DNA of 56,899 bases, taken from positions 1-56,899 of the forward strand of contig QYAI01000179.1 in assembly GCA_003988855.1 (NCBI GenBank). The letters are read 5' to 3'. The DNA is from Arachnopeziza araneosa. Lineage: Eukaryota; Ascomycota; Leotiomycetes; Helotiales; Arachnopezizaceae. The translations under genes and the position numbers were made by a program. Under the pieces are notes generated by a model. That model was not told the DNA's origin. It searched no databases and worked only from the letters and a program-made list of their open reading frames with translations. Shown piece after piece: positions 12,288 to 23,394 of the stretch (position 1 is the first letter of the stretch; every line of letters begins with the position of its first letter).

Positions 12288-14822
12288 TGTGGAACTGAAG
12301 GATTTGGTTTTGAGGACAGCTTCCGTTGACTGCGGATGGAATCTATAGACAAGAGTAAGTACTTTTCAATCAATTAGGGATGCCACAGATTGATATTGAC
12401 GTCGCAGATCTTCGACTTCATACCTGGGTCTCTGGTCTCCCTCGATCGACAGATTCTTGCGATTTCGTCCAGCACGCCAGCTCAAGTGCTGTTGATAGAT
12501 AAAGAGAAGGAGAATGATGTCCAAAGGGGCGATGAACAGTTTTTATACCACTCCTGTCACCTGTTCCAGGGTTAACAGTTTAGTCTAGGCAACATGATAA
12601 CTACGCCTCCGCTTTCCATCAAGTCATTCTCTAAGGCCCAGATTAGATCCTAATATCCACACCGAGTCCAAACGACCGACCTCTGCAAGCGGTCGTGATA
12701 CCAGATTCCCCTGTCCGTAGCCAAATGAAGCAGCGGACAAGCTCCAGCGCGGAGGCTGAGCCGATTCCCTCTATATCCTCATTTAAGGACCTGGTCTATT
12801 GCAGCACAATCATCGCCAATAGTAGGCTGTGGCGATGGGTTGGCTGTTGCCCTGACACGGCAGCCAAGGGATTGCAGTGAGCTAAACCTCAGACCGAGAC
12901 ATCTGTCGACAAATCTCCGAGAAGGACCTCCGTTGATTCATATCACACCGAATTCCATGTCTTCGAAGCTAATATCTAATATTGGTTTCAGGGCGACCGC
13001 TTCACCGTTATGTGCCAGAAAGGGATGCAAGACCGTTCGGTGTGTAGGCGAGTTGCATTTGGATTGAGACATTGCGGCTGGGGCTGTATCCTTGCTGTGC
13101 TGATCGCCTCAGGGCGGAAATTCTCCGATCGCTCGCCGACCCCTTTCCACTTTCCTATTTCGATCTGTGCCATGAGTAAGAAGTGGCTCGTGCGAGTGGA
13201 GGTCGGTTTCGCATCTCTCTTACCATCACGTCGGGGCGGTCGCGGCAGATACATTGACTACTCGCTCCTGAGGTAGCGAGAGGCGGTTCTCGTGACCGAA
13301 GAAAGCTTTGTTTGCGGAACTATGTTGTTGGTATTGGCATGAAGTTCCATGCAAACTACAGCCTGATTCTGTCAGCTCAGGAAGTTGTCACAAGTGTGAT
13401 TCTTCATGCTTGGGTTCGCCGTGTTTAGCTTAGCAGCGAAATTTTGAGTAGAGTAGCTTCATACTCAGCCGAGGAATGATACGCATTTGTCAAAAACAAA
13501 AGTTTTGTTGTTCTGTTGTTTAGTTTTTCTCGAAATCTTTGCAACGACTCCAAGACAACGAAATCAGAGATGGATCAAGCGATTCTATCGTGAACGTTTA
13601 TGCCATGAGTTGAAGAAGCAAAATATTTTAACCTTGTCAGGTATTGGAATTAAAAGAATTCAAACGTGGAATGGAGTCGTCATGATCAGGAACAAGGCTT
13701 ATTGGCATACTAAACAGCATCCAAGATTATTCCCCATCGGCCTAGCAGGCTATGACCTATCTTGTCGGGATTCCCAGCTGTTGGTTTCTGAAATGATTGG
13801 CAATGGTCTTTCTACTCTTGGGCGTTTGGATTTAACCTTTGTCCACGCCTATAACCGAGTTCATACTCCTTACTTGATGTGACTGGCTAGTGGTTATGTA
13901 GCCTTATAGGATTTAGGCATGCGATCCGATTCGCTCAGCTTAAAACAACTTCACCCGTTCCCAGGTCCCGCCAGTTTGGATCACATAAGCAGATCACCCG
14001 TCAATTCCTCCTCGAATCCTTCGAGGAGCTTATACCGCTTCTGTCCCCGGCCTCAATCGGATGCCGGCTTGCTACCCCACGATACTACGATATCATCTCG
14101 CGCTATGATGCTTTCCTGCGCCGCTTCTTTTGAGAGATTTCCCGGTCTTAGATTTCCGAGATCTTCATGTCCTGATTAGGTATATGCTTTAGGCTAGGCC
14201 GCCAGTGAAGGAGTTGGTAAGAGAGGCGAGTTGCGCAGCCGCCGAAAAAGATGACCACTCTCAATCAATCTATATTTCTCCAATACTTCCAAGGACATCA
14301 TCTTTTTCCTTTTACTCTCACATGGTCAAGTGCACTGCATTCAGTCTTCAAAATTCCTCCTGTCGAATCACGTGTTCTTAACCTACCATCCAGGCAGCAA
14401 GATAACGTGAAGAATGCAACGCTAGTTTACCCTCTCTCGCCTCTCCGAATCTTGGCACCCTGTGGGGAAGTCCTACCGCTCAGAAAACGCACCCAAAACA
14501 TCTCGGCCACAATAATCCGTTTCGGTTCCTTTCTCAATACCGCAAAAACGGCCCGCATGAACAATTATCCCCATTTATCCTAACGGAGCCCATCGACAAG
14601 CCGGCCCCTCCGGACCTACCTCGTGTCCTCACATTTATCCTATGCAAATGGAAGTCTCATGATAGGGCTGATGAGGGGTTGTACCTCAACGCATCTACGC
14701 CTAGACTGAGGCGAGACGAGGTACTTAAGATGGAGTATTCCCGGGTGGAATCTTAGGTATTGACGATCTCCGACTTGTTTTGTACATGGTGATTCTTTGC
14801 CGTCGAGAAGTAAATATTCAAT
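12288..14822. other. Gene-poor stretch
   Basis: Apart from the presumed 5' untranslated intron of peptide gene A (12343-12423), I see no gene. The open frame at 13487-13882 (+) begins with TTG and is not supported. A plus-strand stretch at 13950-14110 reads protein-like in one frame (FLLESFEELIPLL) but has stops and no start. Confidence 0.4.
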
Positions 14823-15686
14823 ATGCATTTCGCTTCTGGTGTGCTTCTGGCGGCAGGTGTTGCATCGGTGGCTGCACAGGTACTGCCCTATGGCGTATGT
14901 GAGTGAGCTTGACATTCTTAAGACCAAAAGTTTGAGGCGAGGATATGAAAAGCAGATGGAGATTAGTTCAAGGGAAACTGATGGTTTCTAGGCGGCGGCT
15001 TGATGTGGGATTACTCTTGGGAATGCGAGAGTGGATATAGCTGCGATCCGGGTGAGTTAGCTGCCCATTCATTCGAATTCATGACCAGAGTACTGACCTA
15101 AGTCTATGCAAAGTCGGCACAAACGCGTTCCCAAGCTACGTGTGCACCCCAAACACCGGTCCCGTTGTCGCACATGCGTTACCCTACGGCCAATGTAAGT
15201 ATTCCGAGCTGGCTTCGCTTTGGAATTTTTCATGATCATTACCAGGTGGCGGCCAGGGTTATACGGGACCTACACTCTGCCCCGACGGCTGGACGTGCGA
15301 AGTCGAGAACCAATACTTCTCCAATTGCTTTGCGAATGGTACTGTCTACGGCCTCACCGACCCGACGCCCGATCTTGCCAGCCCGGGAGACTTCTGTACG
15401 TTTCCCAAATTCTCCCTTCTCCACCAGCTAACATCCCCAAGGCGCCGATTCCGCCACCGAACGTGGCAGGCCCACTGATTGCGTCCCGGGTTATACCTGT
15501 TCCGGTCCCGGCGTCTACGGCTACTACGTCTGCCTCAAGGACTCGAGTCTCCCCACGGTGTCCACGACGTCGACGACTCTCGTTCCGACGCCTCCCCCTG
15601 TATCAACTCCCCATACGCCCTCGTCTTCCAAGACTACGAGTAAGTCTAGCAAGTCTACCATTTCGACGTCTACGCGAAGCCGGTAG
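14823..15686 (+). CDS. Secreted protein with three four-cysteine CBM1-type modules (5 exons, 203 aa)
   Basis: Probably binds cellulose or another wall polysaccharide outside the cell. Exons: 14823-14898, 14992-15051, 15114-15194, 15246-15395, 15442-15686. All donors and acceptors are GT-AG and the frame stays open. A signal peptide (MHFASGVLLAAGVASVAA) comes first. Module 1 is C-x10-C-x5-C-x12-C (starts CGGLMWDY). Module 2 is C-x10-C-x5-C-x9-C (CGGQGYTGPTLC...NQYFSNC), which matches the canonical fungal cellulose-binding module spacing and its aromatic residues. Module 3 is C-x12-C-x5-C-x10-C and looser. Modules 1 and 2 are each preceded by LPYG. A Ser/Thr/Lys-rich tail of about 40 residues ends the protein, with no catalytic domain and no GPI signal. 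Each module begins with a phase-1 intron inside its first Cys codon, as expected from exon duplication. The gene is invisible as a single long frame because of its short exons. Confidence 0.87.
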
Positions 15687-16684
15687 GCGTGGATGGAGGC
15701 AGGTTTTGGGGCAGAGGAGAAGTGAGGGGCTGGGAGGTAGAAGCGTGTATTCTCGGTGGTACTCATACGGTTGTACGTAGAACCCCGACTAGCGAGCATG
15801 TATCGGGATTGATTCGTCGTTTCTCAATCCTTGCACAGCTGGAAATCACAAATAGGCATCATGTTGGCTGGCTTGGTCGTATTGTGTTTCGCTTGTGATT
15901 TTACGTGAATGATTGCAAGTTGATGATAGTGTAGTTGCTAAGTAGAACGTGTATTGCATTTCAGGACTGCTGGTATCTTGGCACGCGGTGTGGACGAATC
16001 GGAAGGAGCAGCTGGAGTGTGTACAAAAGAGGGTTCTCTTCCACAGAATCAACATCCTTCTAGCCACCCATCAATACACTTTCCTTCTTCTCGTTGTGAG
16101 GACTCGGACAAGTGAGCGACATCTGGTGGAGAACTTTTTGAACATGGCTAGGGGAATCTTTTCGCTTGTACTAGTGACGGTTGTCATATATCAAGTAGCT
16201 CTATCTCATTCTGATAGAAGCCATCTATCGTCCCACGAAATCTTCCAGCAGTATCACGTGAGAGAATACCAACGGTTGAGGGCTGGTGCGGTGAGAACTG
16301 GGAAGGGAGAGGATGTGCTGTTGTCGTGTTTATCAAGTTGATGAGGTTTGTCGTTTTAGTATGGAGGTGGAAGGAAAACGGGAGGAATATGGAGGTGGAA
16401 GGAAAAACGGGAGGAATATGGAGGTGTGGGAAGGCACGTGATATATAAACCGCCGATGCCACCCGCGGAGGAAGACGTGCTGTTCTAACCAGTGAAAAGA
16501 GGTCTGTATTGGGAGAAAGGAGCTAAGCCTACGAGACCTTTGATAGGTTCCTCGGGGGTTCTAGCTGCTGACTAATATCACGTGCAGAACTTTAGTTCCC
16601 CAACTGCATAGGTTCAGATTACAGTAATGGAGGGCTCCGTTCGTCTTTTCGCATCCTTCTACCAACTCGCTCGCAACGCACGCA
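15687..16684. other. Intergenic stretch
   Basis: No gene supported. Contains the short tandem repeat at 16360-16436. Confidence 0.4.
16360..16436. repeat. Tandem repeat of 28-29 bp, about 2.7 units
   Basis: The unit reads TATGGAGGTGGAAGGAAAA followed by CGGGAGGAA. Two full copies and part of a third are present, just downstream of peptide gene B on its transcribed strand. Confidence 0.85.
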
Positions 16685-16882
16685 TCATTTCCCGTTTGAC
16701 TATTGCAATAAATGTTAGCGATTGTTTTTCAAATTGATTTTATTTCTACTACTCAATATCAAAAGGTCGCATCCAGTGGTGCAACTTACGATATCAATGG
16801 GTTGTGGGCGCGGCTTTGGTCGTGGATGACCATGTGTTGCGTCGCCGTATGCGAAGGGGACCATGGTTGGTTGCTGGAACAT
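16685..16882 (-). CDS. Small peptide gene B of the four-member family (35 aa, 2 exons)
   Basis: Function unknown. Exon 1 is 16882-16790 (31 codons). A 90-bp intron follows with a consensus GTAAGT donor, a GCTAAC branch site and an AATAG acceptor. Exon 2 is 16699-16685. The peptide ends PRPKPRPQPIDI | SNGK then TGA. The N-terminal half (MFQQPTMVPFAYGD...) is not shared with the other loci apart from an early MxQQ resemblance to A. The splice signals are the best of the four. A longer open frame without ATG extends upstream in the same phase, so an additional 5' coding exon cannot be excluded. Confidence 0.65.
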
Positions 16883-18698
16883 CGCGAGAACTTCAATTTT
16901 GCGACCGGTGAGATGATCAGGATAAGCGACTCTCGCTCTCCGGGAGAACGCCGGTTTTGCGCGATTTGGAAAGGAATTCGTTTCTGGGCCATGAGTCAGT
17001 CTATTAATAGAAACAACAGACCAGACTCACGAAGAGTTCTGTAATGTTGGCCAGTGTGTGAAGAGATGGAAGCTTGGGGAGGTGTGAGGGAAGAAGAAGG
17101 AAGTTTGGAGAGGTGCAAGGGAGGAAGAAGGAAATCTGGTCCAAGTGGACGATCAGGACATCCTTATACCTGCCTCCAGTCCTCGCTACTTCAGCGACGG
17201 CATGATGCATCAAGCTCGAATGGACCATTCAACATCCTCCTGACGACATCTTTCCAATGAGAGCTCAAGCATCACATTGCCGTCCTGCTCCAAGTCAACC
17301 CCGCGGGAGACTGGGCGACTCGGTATGCTCTTTCGGAGGTGGGCTGCCGCTAAGTTGGAATGAGATACGACTCCTCGTCCAGATAGTGAAGGGGCAATCC
17401 CTGTGTGAGATAGCACATGCACGGTGGAGGTAGATACGGGTTTTGGATGCGTTTGCCTTGTTTTTCTCATGGCGGACAAATCTTTCGCTCGTGAGATGGC
17501 ACCGCAATGGCGCTTTGGCTGAGGGGTCAAGTCTCGACTATATTCCCAGCTCTATTCTTGCACTGATATGACCCCGTGCGGGGGGGCACTGGATCCTGCG
17601 TTAGAATGCCGCATTACCTCGAACATTAATTCGGGCTTGCCTCGATCATTCATTGCCAGGTCATCCGCGGGTTCGATGTTCGGAGGCTGCAGTGCGAAGC
17701 CTCCTCCTCTCCAAGTACTTCTCAATTCATCTTCATTGGACCGCAATGGATTCGCGGAAAATCATGGCTTGCGCTCAGATGCGGGTGATTGATCGCAGCT
17801 CAACCATGGCTGTGGAGCATCTTTGCTTTTGCTTGCTGGGAGCAGCATCCGTGAGATACCACGTCCCACGGGAACCATCGCCTCGGCTTCTAGAATCTGG
17901 GTCACGAGATCTGCATCGATTTCACATTCCACAATTTTCGACGGCATATGGTACAGCGTTCACTTCTGTTGCCTTGATTGTTATACACAAACGACAAACA
18001 ATTTGTAAGTATTACTTTACCTATCTAAAAATATGCTTCTTCCCTCAAGGTTGACCATCGATACTGGAAGTGTTAATATATCACCATTAGTACCAACCTT
18101 TTAGCCGCTGATATCTCTCCCTCTGATATTCCCACTGCCTACCTCACCTACTTATCAGTTGCCTTACATGCCAGTTGCCTCGCATCACATGTTTGAAATG
18201 ATCATCTTCTTCAAGTCGACAGAGCGGCGTGACACTAACTGCGGCGGGGTTCTTGGGATCACGCGAGGCATAATTGTAATGCTATATATCGTGAACTCGG
18301 GAGTTTTGACGACTACCTCATATCTCGTACTACGCATACTGCTCAAGTCTGAAAGATTCCGGAGGCACAGCGTCATCGAGTTATCAAACCATCAAAATTC
18401 ATGCACAGCAACTCAAGGTATGTAGGAAACAGAGTCAGATAGCTGCGTATTACTCTATCCCTAATCTAAAACAATAGTCCCGCTCCAACCTCGACATCCG
18501 AGAAGCGCCAGCTTCAATCTTCCAGTTTTACCTGCTGCTCCAAATCGAAAAGAAGCCTTGCCATCTCTGGAGAGGTTGCGTCGTTCTCCGAGACGCAAAA
18601 CCTTTGACCTTTAGAATGCAACGTCCTTTGAAGATGAAGGGTGTGTTTCTCACCTCGAAATTCCAAACCTTTCCCTCCCCCAAGACTCGTCAAGATCA
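16883..18698. other. Gene-poor stretch
   Basis: No gene supported. Imperfect purine-rich repeats (GGAAGAAGAAGGAA type) at 17055-17135 precede peptide gene B. Several frames of 60-130 codons overlap one another in conflicting phases and are not called. Confidence 0.4.
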
Positions 18699-18862
18699 TC
18701 ATTTTCCGTTGGACTGCAAGTTCTGATGTCAGAAGAGCGAGACTTTCTTGAGGGTTGAGGTACTGTACGTACCACGTCGGGAGGTTGGGGTTGGGGTTTG
18801 GGTCTGGGGTAAGTGCCCGTGTTGTAAACAAAATCGCGCGGCTTGCGGACGAGGGGAGTCAT
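18699..18862 (-). CDS. Small peptide gene C of the four-member family (34 aa, 2 exons)
   Basis: Function unknown. Exon 1 is 18862-18773 (30 codons), the intron 18772-18714 (59 bp, GTACGT...TTGCAG with a TCTGAC branch site), and exon 2 is 18713-18699. The peptide ends PRPKPQPQPPDV | SNGK then TGA. An in-frame TGA lies about 40 bp upstream of the ATG, so the start at 18862 is the first available, and the peptide is truly short. The prolines of the shared segment are coded here mainly by CCC, against CCA/CCG in B and CCT/CCG/CCA in D. The amino acids are thus kept while the bases change. Confidence 0.65.
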
Positions 18863-19915
18863 GATGGGTTCTCGAGGTGTGTGGGATCGCAGAGCCAAGA
18901 CTCAAGTTGAGGATCTTTCTTTAAAATCTTTGAAGGTGCAGATGACCTGACCGAGTGAAGCACTGAAGAAGAGGAAAGTCCTGGAGGAGATAGGCCCGTC
19001 TTATATATATAGATGGCAGAGAGTGCAACATCGTGTTCGTACTGCTCTGCATCTATCCCCAAGCACCAGTACGCCCTCGAACGACCTGAACCGTCACCGA
19101 ACCAAGTCCTTCGTGTCAGCTAGCAGATATCCAATCCAGCGCCACCGGACCCCAAAGCCCCTCGTGTCAGGATCTGGCAGATATCCAGTCCAGCGCCCCA
19201 GCACGGCCATCCCCATCCCTAAGATTGCCCCGCCGGCCTGGGACCCAATCGCGCAGCGGCTGCCCTGATTCCCATCTCCCACCCATGGCGTCCCAGCACC
19301 GATCCTTATCCCGGCGCTAAATCTCGGATCTCGAACCGGTAGGTTGCGCCGGTACTGTGGGCTCCCCTGGACCCGTCTGCTGCATGTCAGCACGCTGCGT
19401 GGCCCGCGGACCGGGACCCGAATCCTGCGGTGGGCCATCCTGGCGCGGCTCCTCCTCCGTTGCTGGGAAAATATCTAGGTCAGCGGCCCACATGGGACGA
19501 GCGAGGGCGACGACTAATTAACTACGAATCAACGAGGCGGCCCCGCGTGTGACGACGGCCACAATCTCACGGGGAGCCAAGGTGAGGACCGTCACAATGC
19601 ACTTATTTGCTCCCGAGTTCATCCTGCTTACCAGAACCGCGTTAAAGGACATGGTCGTGTTGATATATCTATCACGTCCTAGCGGGAAAAGATCCGCCGC
19701 CCGGGTGGGACCCGCTCCTGGCCCACCCAGGCGGGCGCGGCACCTGTGTCGATGGGACGTCGGTAAACGAGCTGAGGGCGTGATCCGCAAGCGCATACAT
19801 CTGTTTCTGGCCCCGTGCCTGGCTGCGTGCATTCGCGACCAGGCTAGAAACCGGCAATGCACCGTGGTGCTGATGAGTAAGCCAACCGCCAGGTATCGCT
19901 CCTGGTCGTGGATGG

Positions 19916-19957
19916 TGTGGTGATGTGGTGATGTGGTGATGTGGTGATGTGGTGATG
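19916..19957. repeat. 9-bp tandem repeat, about 4-5 units
   Basis: GTGGTGATG is repeated head to tail. Confidence 0.9.
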
Positions 19958-20290
19958 CGTGCACAAAAAAAACGACACGCCCAATCGCGTGGCTGAGGGC
20001 ATTTCCCACGTCTGCTTATCTGCTGATGAGCGGGTGCGTGATTGGGCTGGGATGGGATATGTGCTCTCTTCCTCCGTGATGTTCTGGGGTGGTAGACCCG
20101 AAAAATGTGCTCTCGCTCTCTCATCATCTCATCAGCGAGACAGCAGCACCGATGCAGTTGAGACGGTGAGACTCGCCGTCTCAAAAGCCAATCATATGTG
20201 GGATACAAACGATGGTAAATTTCCATTCCTCTTAGTAAGAGTTGCATAATCTTCATCCGTCTCCTTCACCACTCCCGTCTCGCCCATCAG

Positions 20291-20410
20291 TTGAAAGGAG
20301 CGCAAAAGTCCCTAACTGGACCCTCACTCCCACCCATCAATTGGGAGCAGCACAAAAATCCCTAACTGGACCCTCACTCCCACCCATCAATTGGGAGCAG
20401 CACAAAAATC
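20291..20410. repeat. 50-bp tandem repeat, 2.4 units
   Basis: Units start at 20291, 20341 and 20391 (partial). The first differs at a few positions and the last 30 bp of units 1 and 2 are identical. It lies immediately 3' of peptide gene D on its transcribed strand. Confidence 0.92.
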
Positions 20411-20464
20411 CTCCACTCAAGAGATCCACACCCATCCAGCAACGAAACCTCCTCGACCAGTGCC

Positions 20465-20610
20465 TCATTTTCCATTCCGCTAGAGATCTCGTGAGCAGAC
20501 ATTTGTTGCAGTCTTCAGCTTCCAAAACCTACCACATCACCAGGCTGCGGTCGTGGTTTAGGTTCCGGCCGCGCTCCATCATCTCGAATCCCATCTTGTG
20601 AATTGTGCAT
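20465..20610 (-). CDS. Small peptide gene D of the four-member family (30 aa, 2 exons)
   Basis: Function unknown. Exon 1 is 20610-20533 (26 codons), the intron 20532-20480 (53 bp, GTAGGT...CTCTAG), and exon 2 is 20479-20465. The peptide ends PEPKPRPQPGDV | RNGK then TGA. It is the shortest member. It is squeezed between a 50-bp tandem repeat on its 3' side and a 26-30-bp minisatellite on its 5' side. The downstream exon keeps the exact 15-nt length (four residues plus stop) seen in A, B and C. Confidence 0.62.
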
Positions 20611-20705
20611 CCGTGAAATCATATCTCTGCTCCGAGATCCGAGTCACGAAACTCGAATTTGAAATCCGAGATGGTGTACGGGAGAGCGTGTGAATTTGAA
20701 ACGAG

Positions 20706-20891
20706 GATACGAAATGCTGGTGGTTATGAAATGATACGAATGCTGGTGGTTATGAAATGATACGAATGCTGGTGGTTATGAAATGATACGAATGCTGGTG
20801 GTTATGAAATGATACGAAGTGCTGATGGTTATGAAATGATGATACGAAATGCTGCTGGTTATGAAATGATGATACGAAAATGCCGGTGGTT
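20706..20891. repeat. Minisatellite, 26-30-bp unit, about 7 units
   Basis: Core GGTTATGAAATGATACGAA with GCTGGT or variants. Some units gain an extra GAT. It lies directly upstream of peptide gene D. Confidence 0.9.
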
Positions 20892-21603
20892 TTGAAGCAG
20901 AGGAAGGGAAGAGGAGTACTGATATCCTGCAAACACAAAAGGACATATGTAGAACGTCGACTCAGACCGCGGGGTGTCTACCCGGCTGAGCATTACCTGT
21001 CAGCCCTCTCACCACGCAACCAGAAACAGCACCGGTGAGTTCCCCCTCGGGTCATCTCTCTGCGAGTCCGTATTTTTGCACCACGCATCCATCGGCCTGC
21101 GAGAGAGGCGAGGAAATAGACGAGTGCAAAAAGGAGGCGATATATGTGCACGTACGTGCATGAACCATATGCGGTGCCAGAGAAGCCGGGCAGCCGCGGG
21201 CTCGTCCTTGGTTGGCGTGTTCGGTGGCGGTCGGGTCGCGAGTGGGGGACGGAGCGGTCGGGCGAGGCCATCGGGACGGTGCCATGTGGTGCATATGCAC
21301 GTACTGGACGCCCTCGTCGGCGACTGGTCGGCGGGGCGGTGCAGAGACAGCAGAACCCACGAAGAACACAACCAAAGCGGCTGCTCGCATGAGAAGTAGA
21401 TCACGGGATCTGGGTGGCTGCCAATGGTCTTCTATTTGATGTTGGTTCTCTGCGCGTGGCTAATCACCGTCTCCCCCTTTACCAACTCCTCCAAATCAAC
21501 CGTTGCCCTCACCGCCCCATCCAGAGCCCGTACGTGCGAAAGAGCATATCTACACGCCCAACTCCTGGCCCAATCATCCCGATCCCGCTCACCACACCAC
21601 CCT

Positions 21604-21763
21604 AGAGTGCTGGACTGGTCTAACATATGACTCCCAGAGTGCTGGACTGGTCTAACATATGACTCCCAGAGTGCTGGACTGCTCTAACATATGACTCCCA
21701 GAGTGCTGGACTGCTCTAACATATGACTCCCAGAGTGCGGGACTGGTCTAACATATGGCTCCT
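21604..21763. repeat. 32-bp tandem repeat, 5 units
   Basis: Unit AGAGTGCTGGACTGGTCTAA plus CATATGACTCCC. Five units have only scattered differences (GCTC for GGTC, CATATGG in the last). Each unit contains CATATG. Confidence 0.95.
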
Positions 21764-23394
21764 AGCCCAGACGGCCACCCTCCGCCAGCGTCTCTGGGCC
21801 GGATTCGGCTCTCACCTGCAGCGGTTGGAAGACGGCGACGCCCAATGAGAGCAGCGTGACGGATAAGATGCAGACGGAGAGGCAGCTGCCGATTGTGTAT
21901 CCTAGATACGTCGTTCCGCTGGATAAGGGGACGTTGGCGGTGCGACGGTGAGAGGGTCGCAGGGATGGTCGATGATTGGAACCGCCAGTTCGCCGCGGAG
22001 AATGGATAAAGAGATACCGCAGAACGGTTGGCGGTTGGGTTCAAGAGGATGAAGTTGGCGGCTCTAGCGGAGTCTTTATTCAGATTGTGATATGGTTCTC
22101 CTTTTCGAAGATCTGGTTGCGTTAGCCTGTGTCGCAAGTTAGGTTGTAAGTGAAAATACATACGCGTTCTGATACTCTTGCAGAATTTCTTGATACAGAT
22201 ACCGACGATCGTGAACAGAGCCCGTACTGGAAAAGGGAAGTATGTTGATGGATGGGTAAGAGGATGTTGATTCCTCCGAAGAGAGTCCGACGTGAAACCC
22301 GCTCTTATACACACACTCCAGCTGCCACAGTACTCCAACCCCTCGGCTACCTATCCAGGAACCGTTCGATCCCGTATCATAACCGATCAGAAAATATGAA
22401 TGATGGGTACTAGAAGGCCGACAATGGGGTGCACTGCAGCAGGTGGCGGAAAAGCCCGCATCTCCATGTTGAAAATTGCAGTTTGCCCCTACATCCTCGC
22501 AACTCTCCAAAAAAATGACAGAACTCAAGCTACCGGCCGGCTGCAAGGAGATGGAAAGGTGTGCATGTTGTACAAAGATAACAGATGCAGCTTTAAAGTG
22601 TATATAGCCGGCGTGAAACCAAAGTTCTGATGGAGTAATCTAAGTGCAGGTACATTTTATATAGTTGAGTGCCACAGCTGTAGAGAGACGGAGCAAGAAA
22701 GATGGCACCTTTTGGTTCTGGGAAGATCCCTTATCGTTGGCTACTGCAACCTGCTCAACCCCCGCCGCACACGTTACCTAGGTATTTCTCTCTCTCCACC
22801 CCCATTTGCATTATCAATACAACGCTTCACCATGTATAAAAGTACACCAAACAGCCCTATTTTCACAAAGAGCTCGACGTCGTACCAGCGAGGTAAGTGC
22901 CATCCATCGCGCTCCGAACATAATCCTTCGTGTTCTAGCGTCAGCCCTACATTTTCACATATAGAAGAGACGTAAATACACACATATATACATACACAAC
23001 CCCCTCTTTATTTTCTTTCTTCTTCTTCTCTGTACCCAAAAAAACAACAACAAACGTGCACTCTACAACCGCACAAGTCCTGTATACGCTTTTCTCTCTC
23101 TCTCGCAATGCCACGAACGAAAGCACAATCGATCGCGGGGACACGGAGAGTAAGGTACTTTGTCCCGTACACGGTGACAGATACGGCTCGGAACTATATC
23201 CACCTCTCACTCCAACAAAGCGCTACGACGATACTGCATCTCAGTACTTTTTCTGTCGTCTCGCATCATACGTATACTTGTATATAAAAAAAAAGAAGAA
23301 AAAAAAAAAAGAAAAAAAGCCAAGAGAGGTGCAGGAAAAAACCAGTACGTAAAGATAGAGATGAAGAATTATATGATAAGCAGCAGAAGTTAGT

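Larger units (their letters stand above)
18863..20464. other. Gene-poor, GC-richer stretch
   Basis: No gene supported. Overlapping frames of 100-190 codons at 19500-20250 occur on both strands, as expected from locally high GC. Contains two tandem repeats listed separately. Confidence 0.4.

Noticed and set aside
13487..13882. 131-codon plus-strand frame with a hydrophobic start
   Set aside because: Starts at TTG with no ATG for the signal-like part, and there is no splice support or domain.
20215..20235. AATGGAAA on the minus strand resembling the family's last exon
   Set aside because: Reads NGN with no stop and has no upstream PKP segment.
19518..20256. Overlapping frames of 120-190 codons on both strands
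   Set aside because: High local GC lowers stop frequency. The frames conflict with each other and show no domain.
20990..21440. Set of 80-140-codon frames on both strands
   Set aside because: Same reason: GC-rich DNA with conflicting phases and no motif.
21423..21440. Possible fifth peptide-family last exon (TNIK then stop after CAG, minus strand)
   Set aside because: No Pro/Lys-rich exon lies upstream, and the Gly of NGK is absent.
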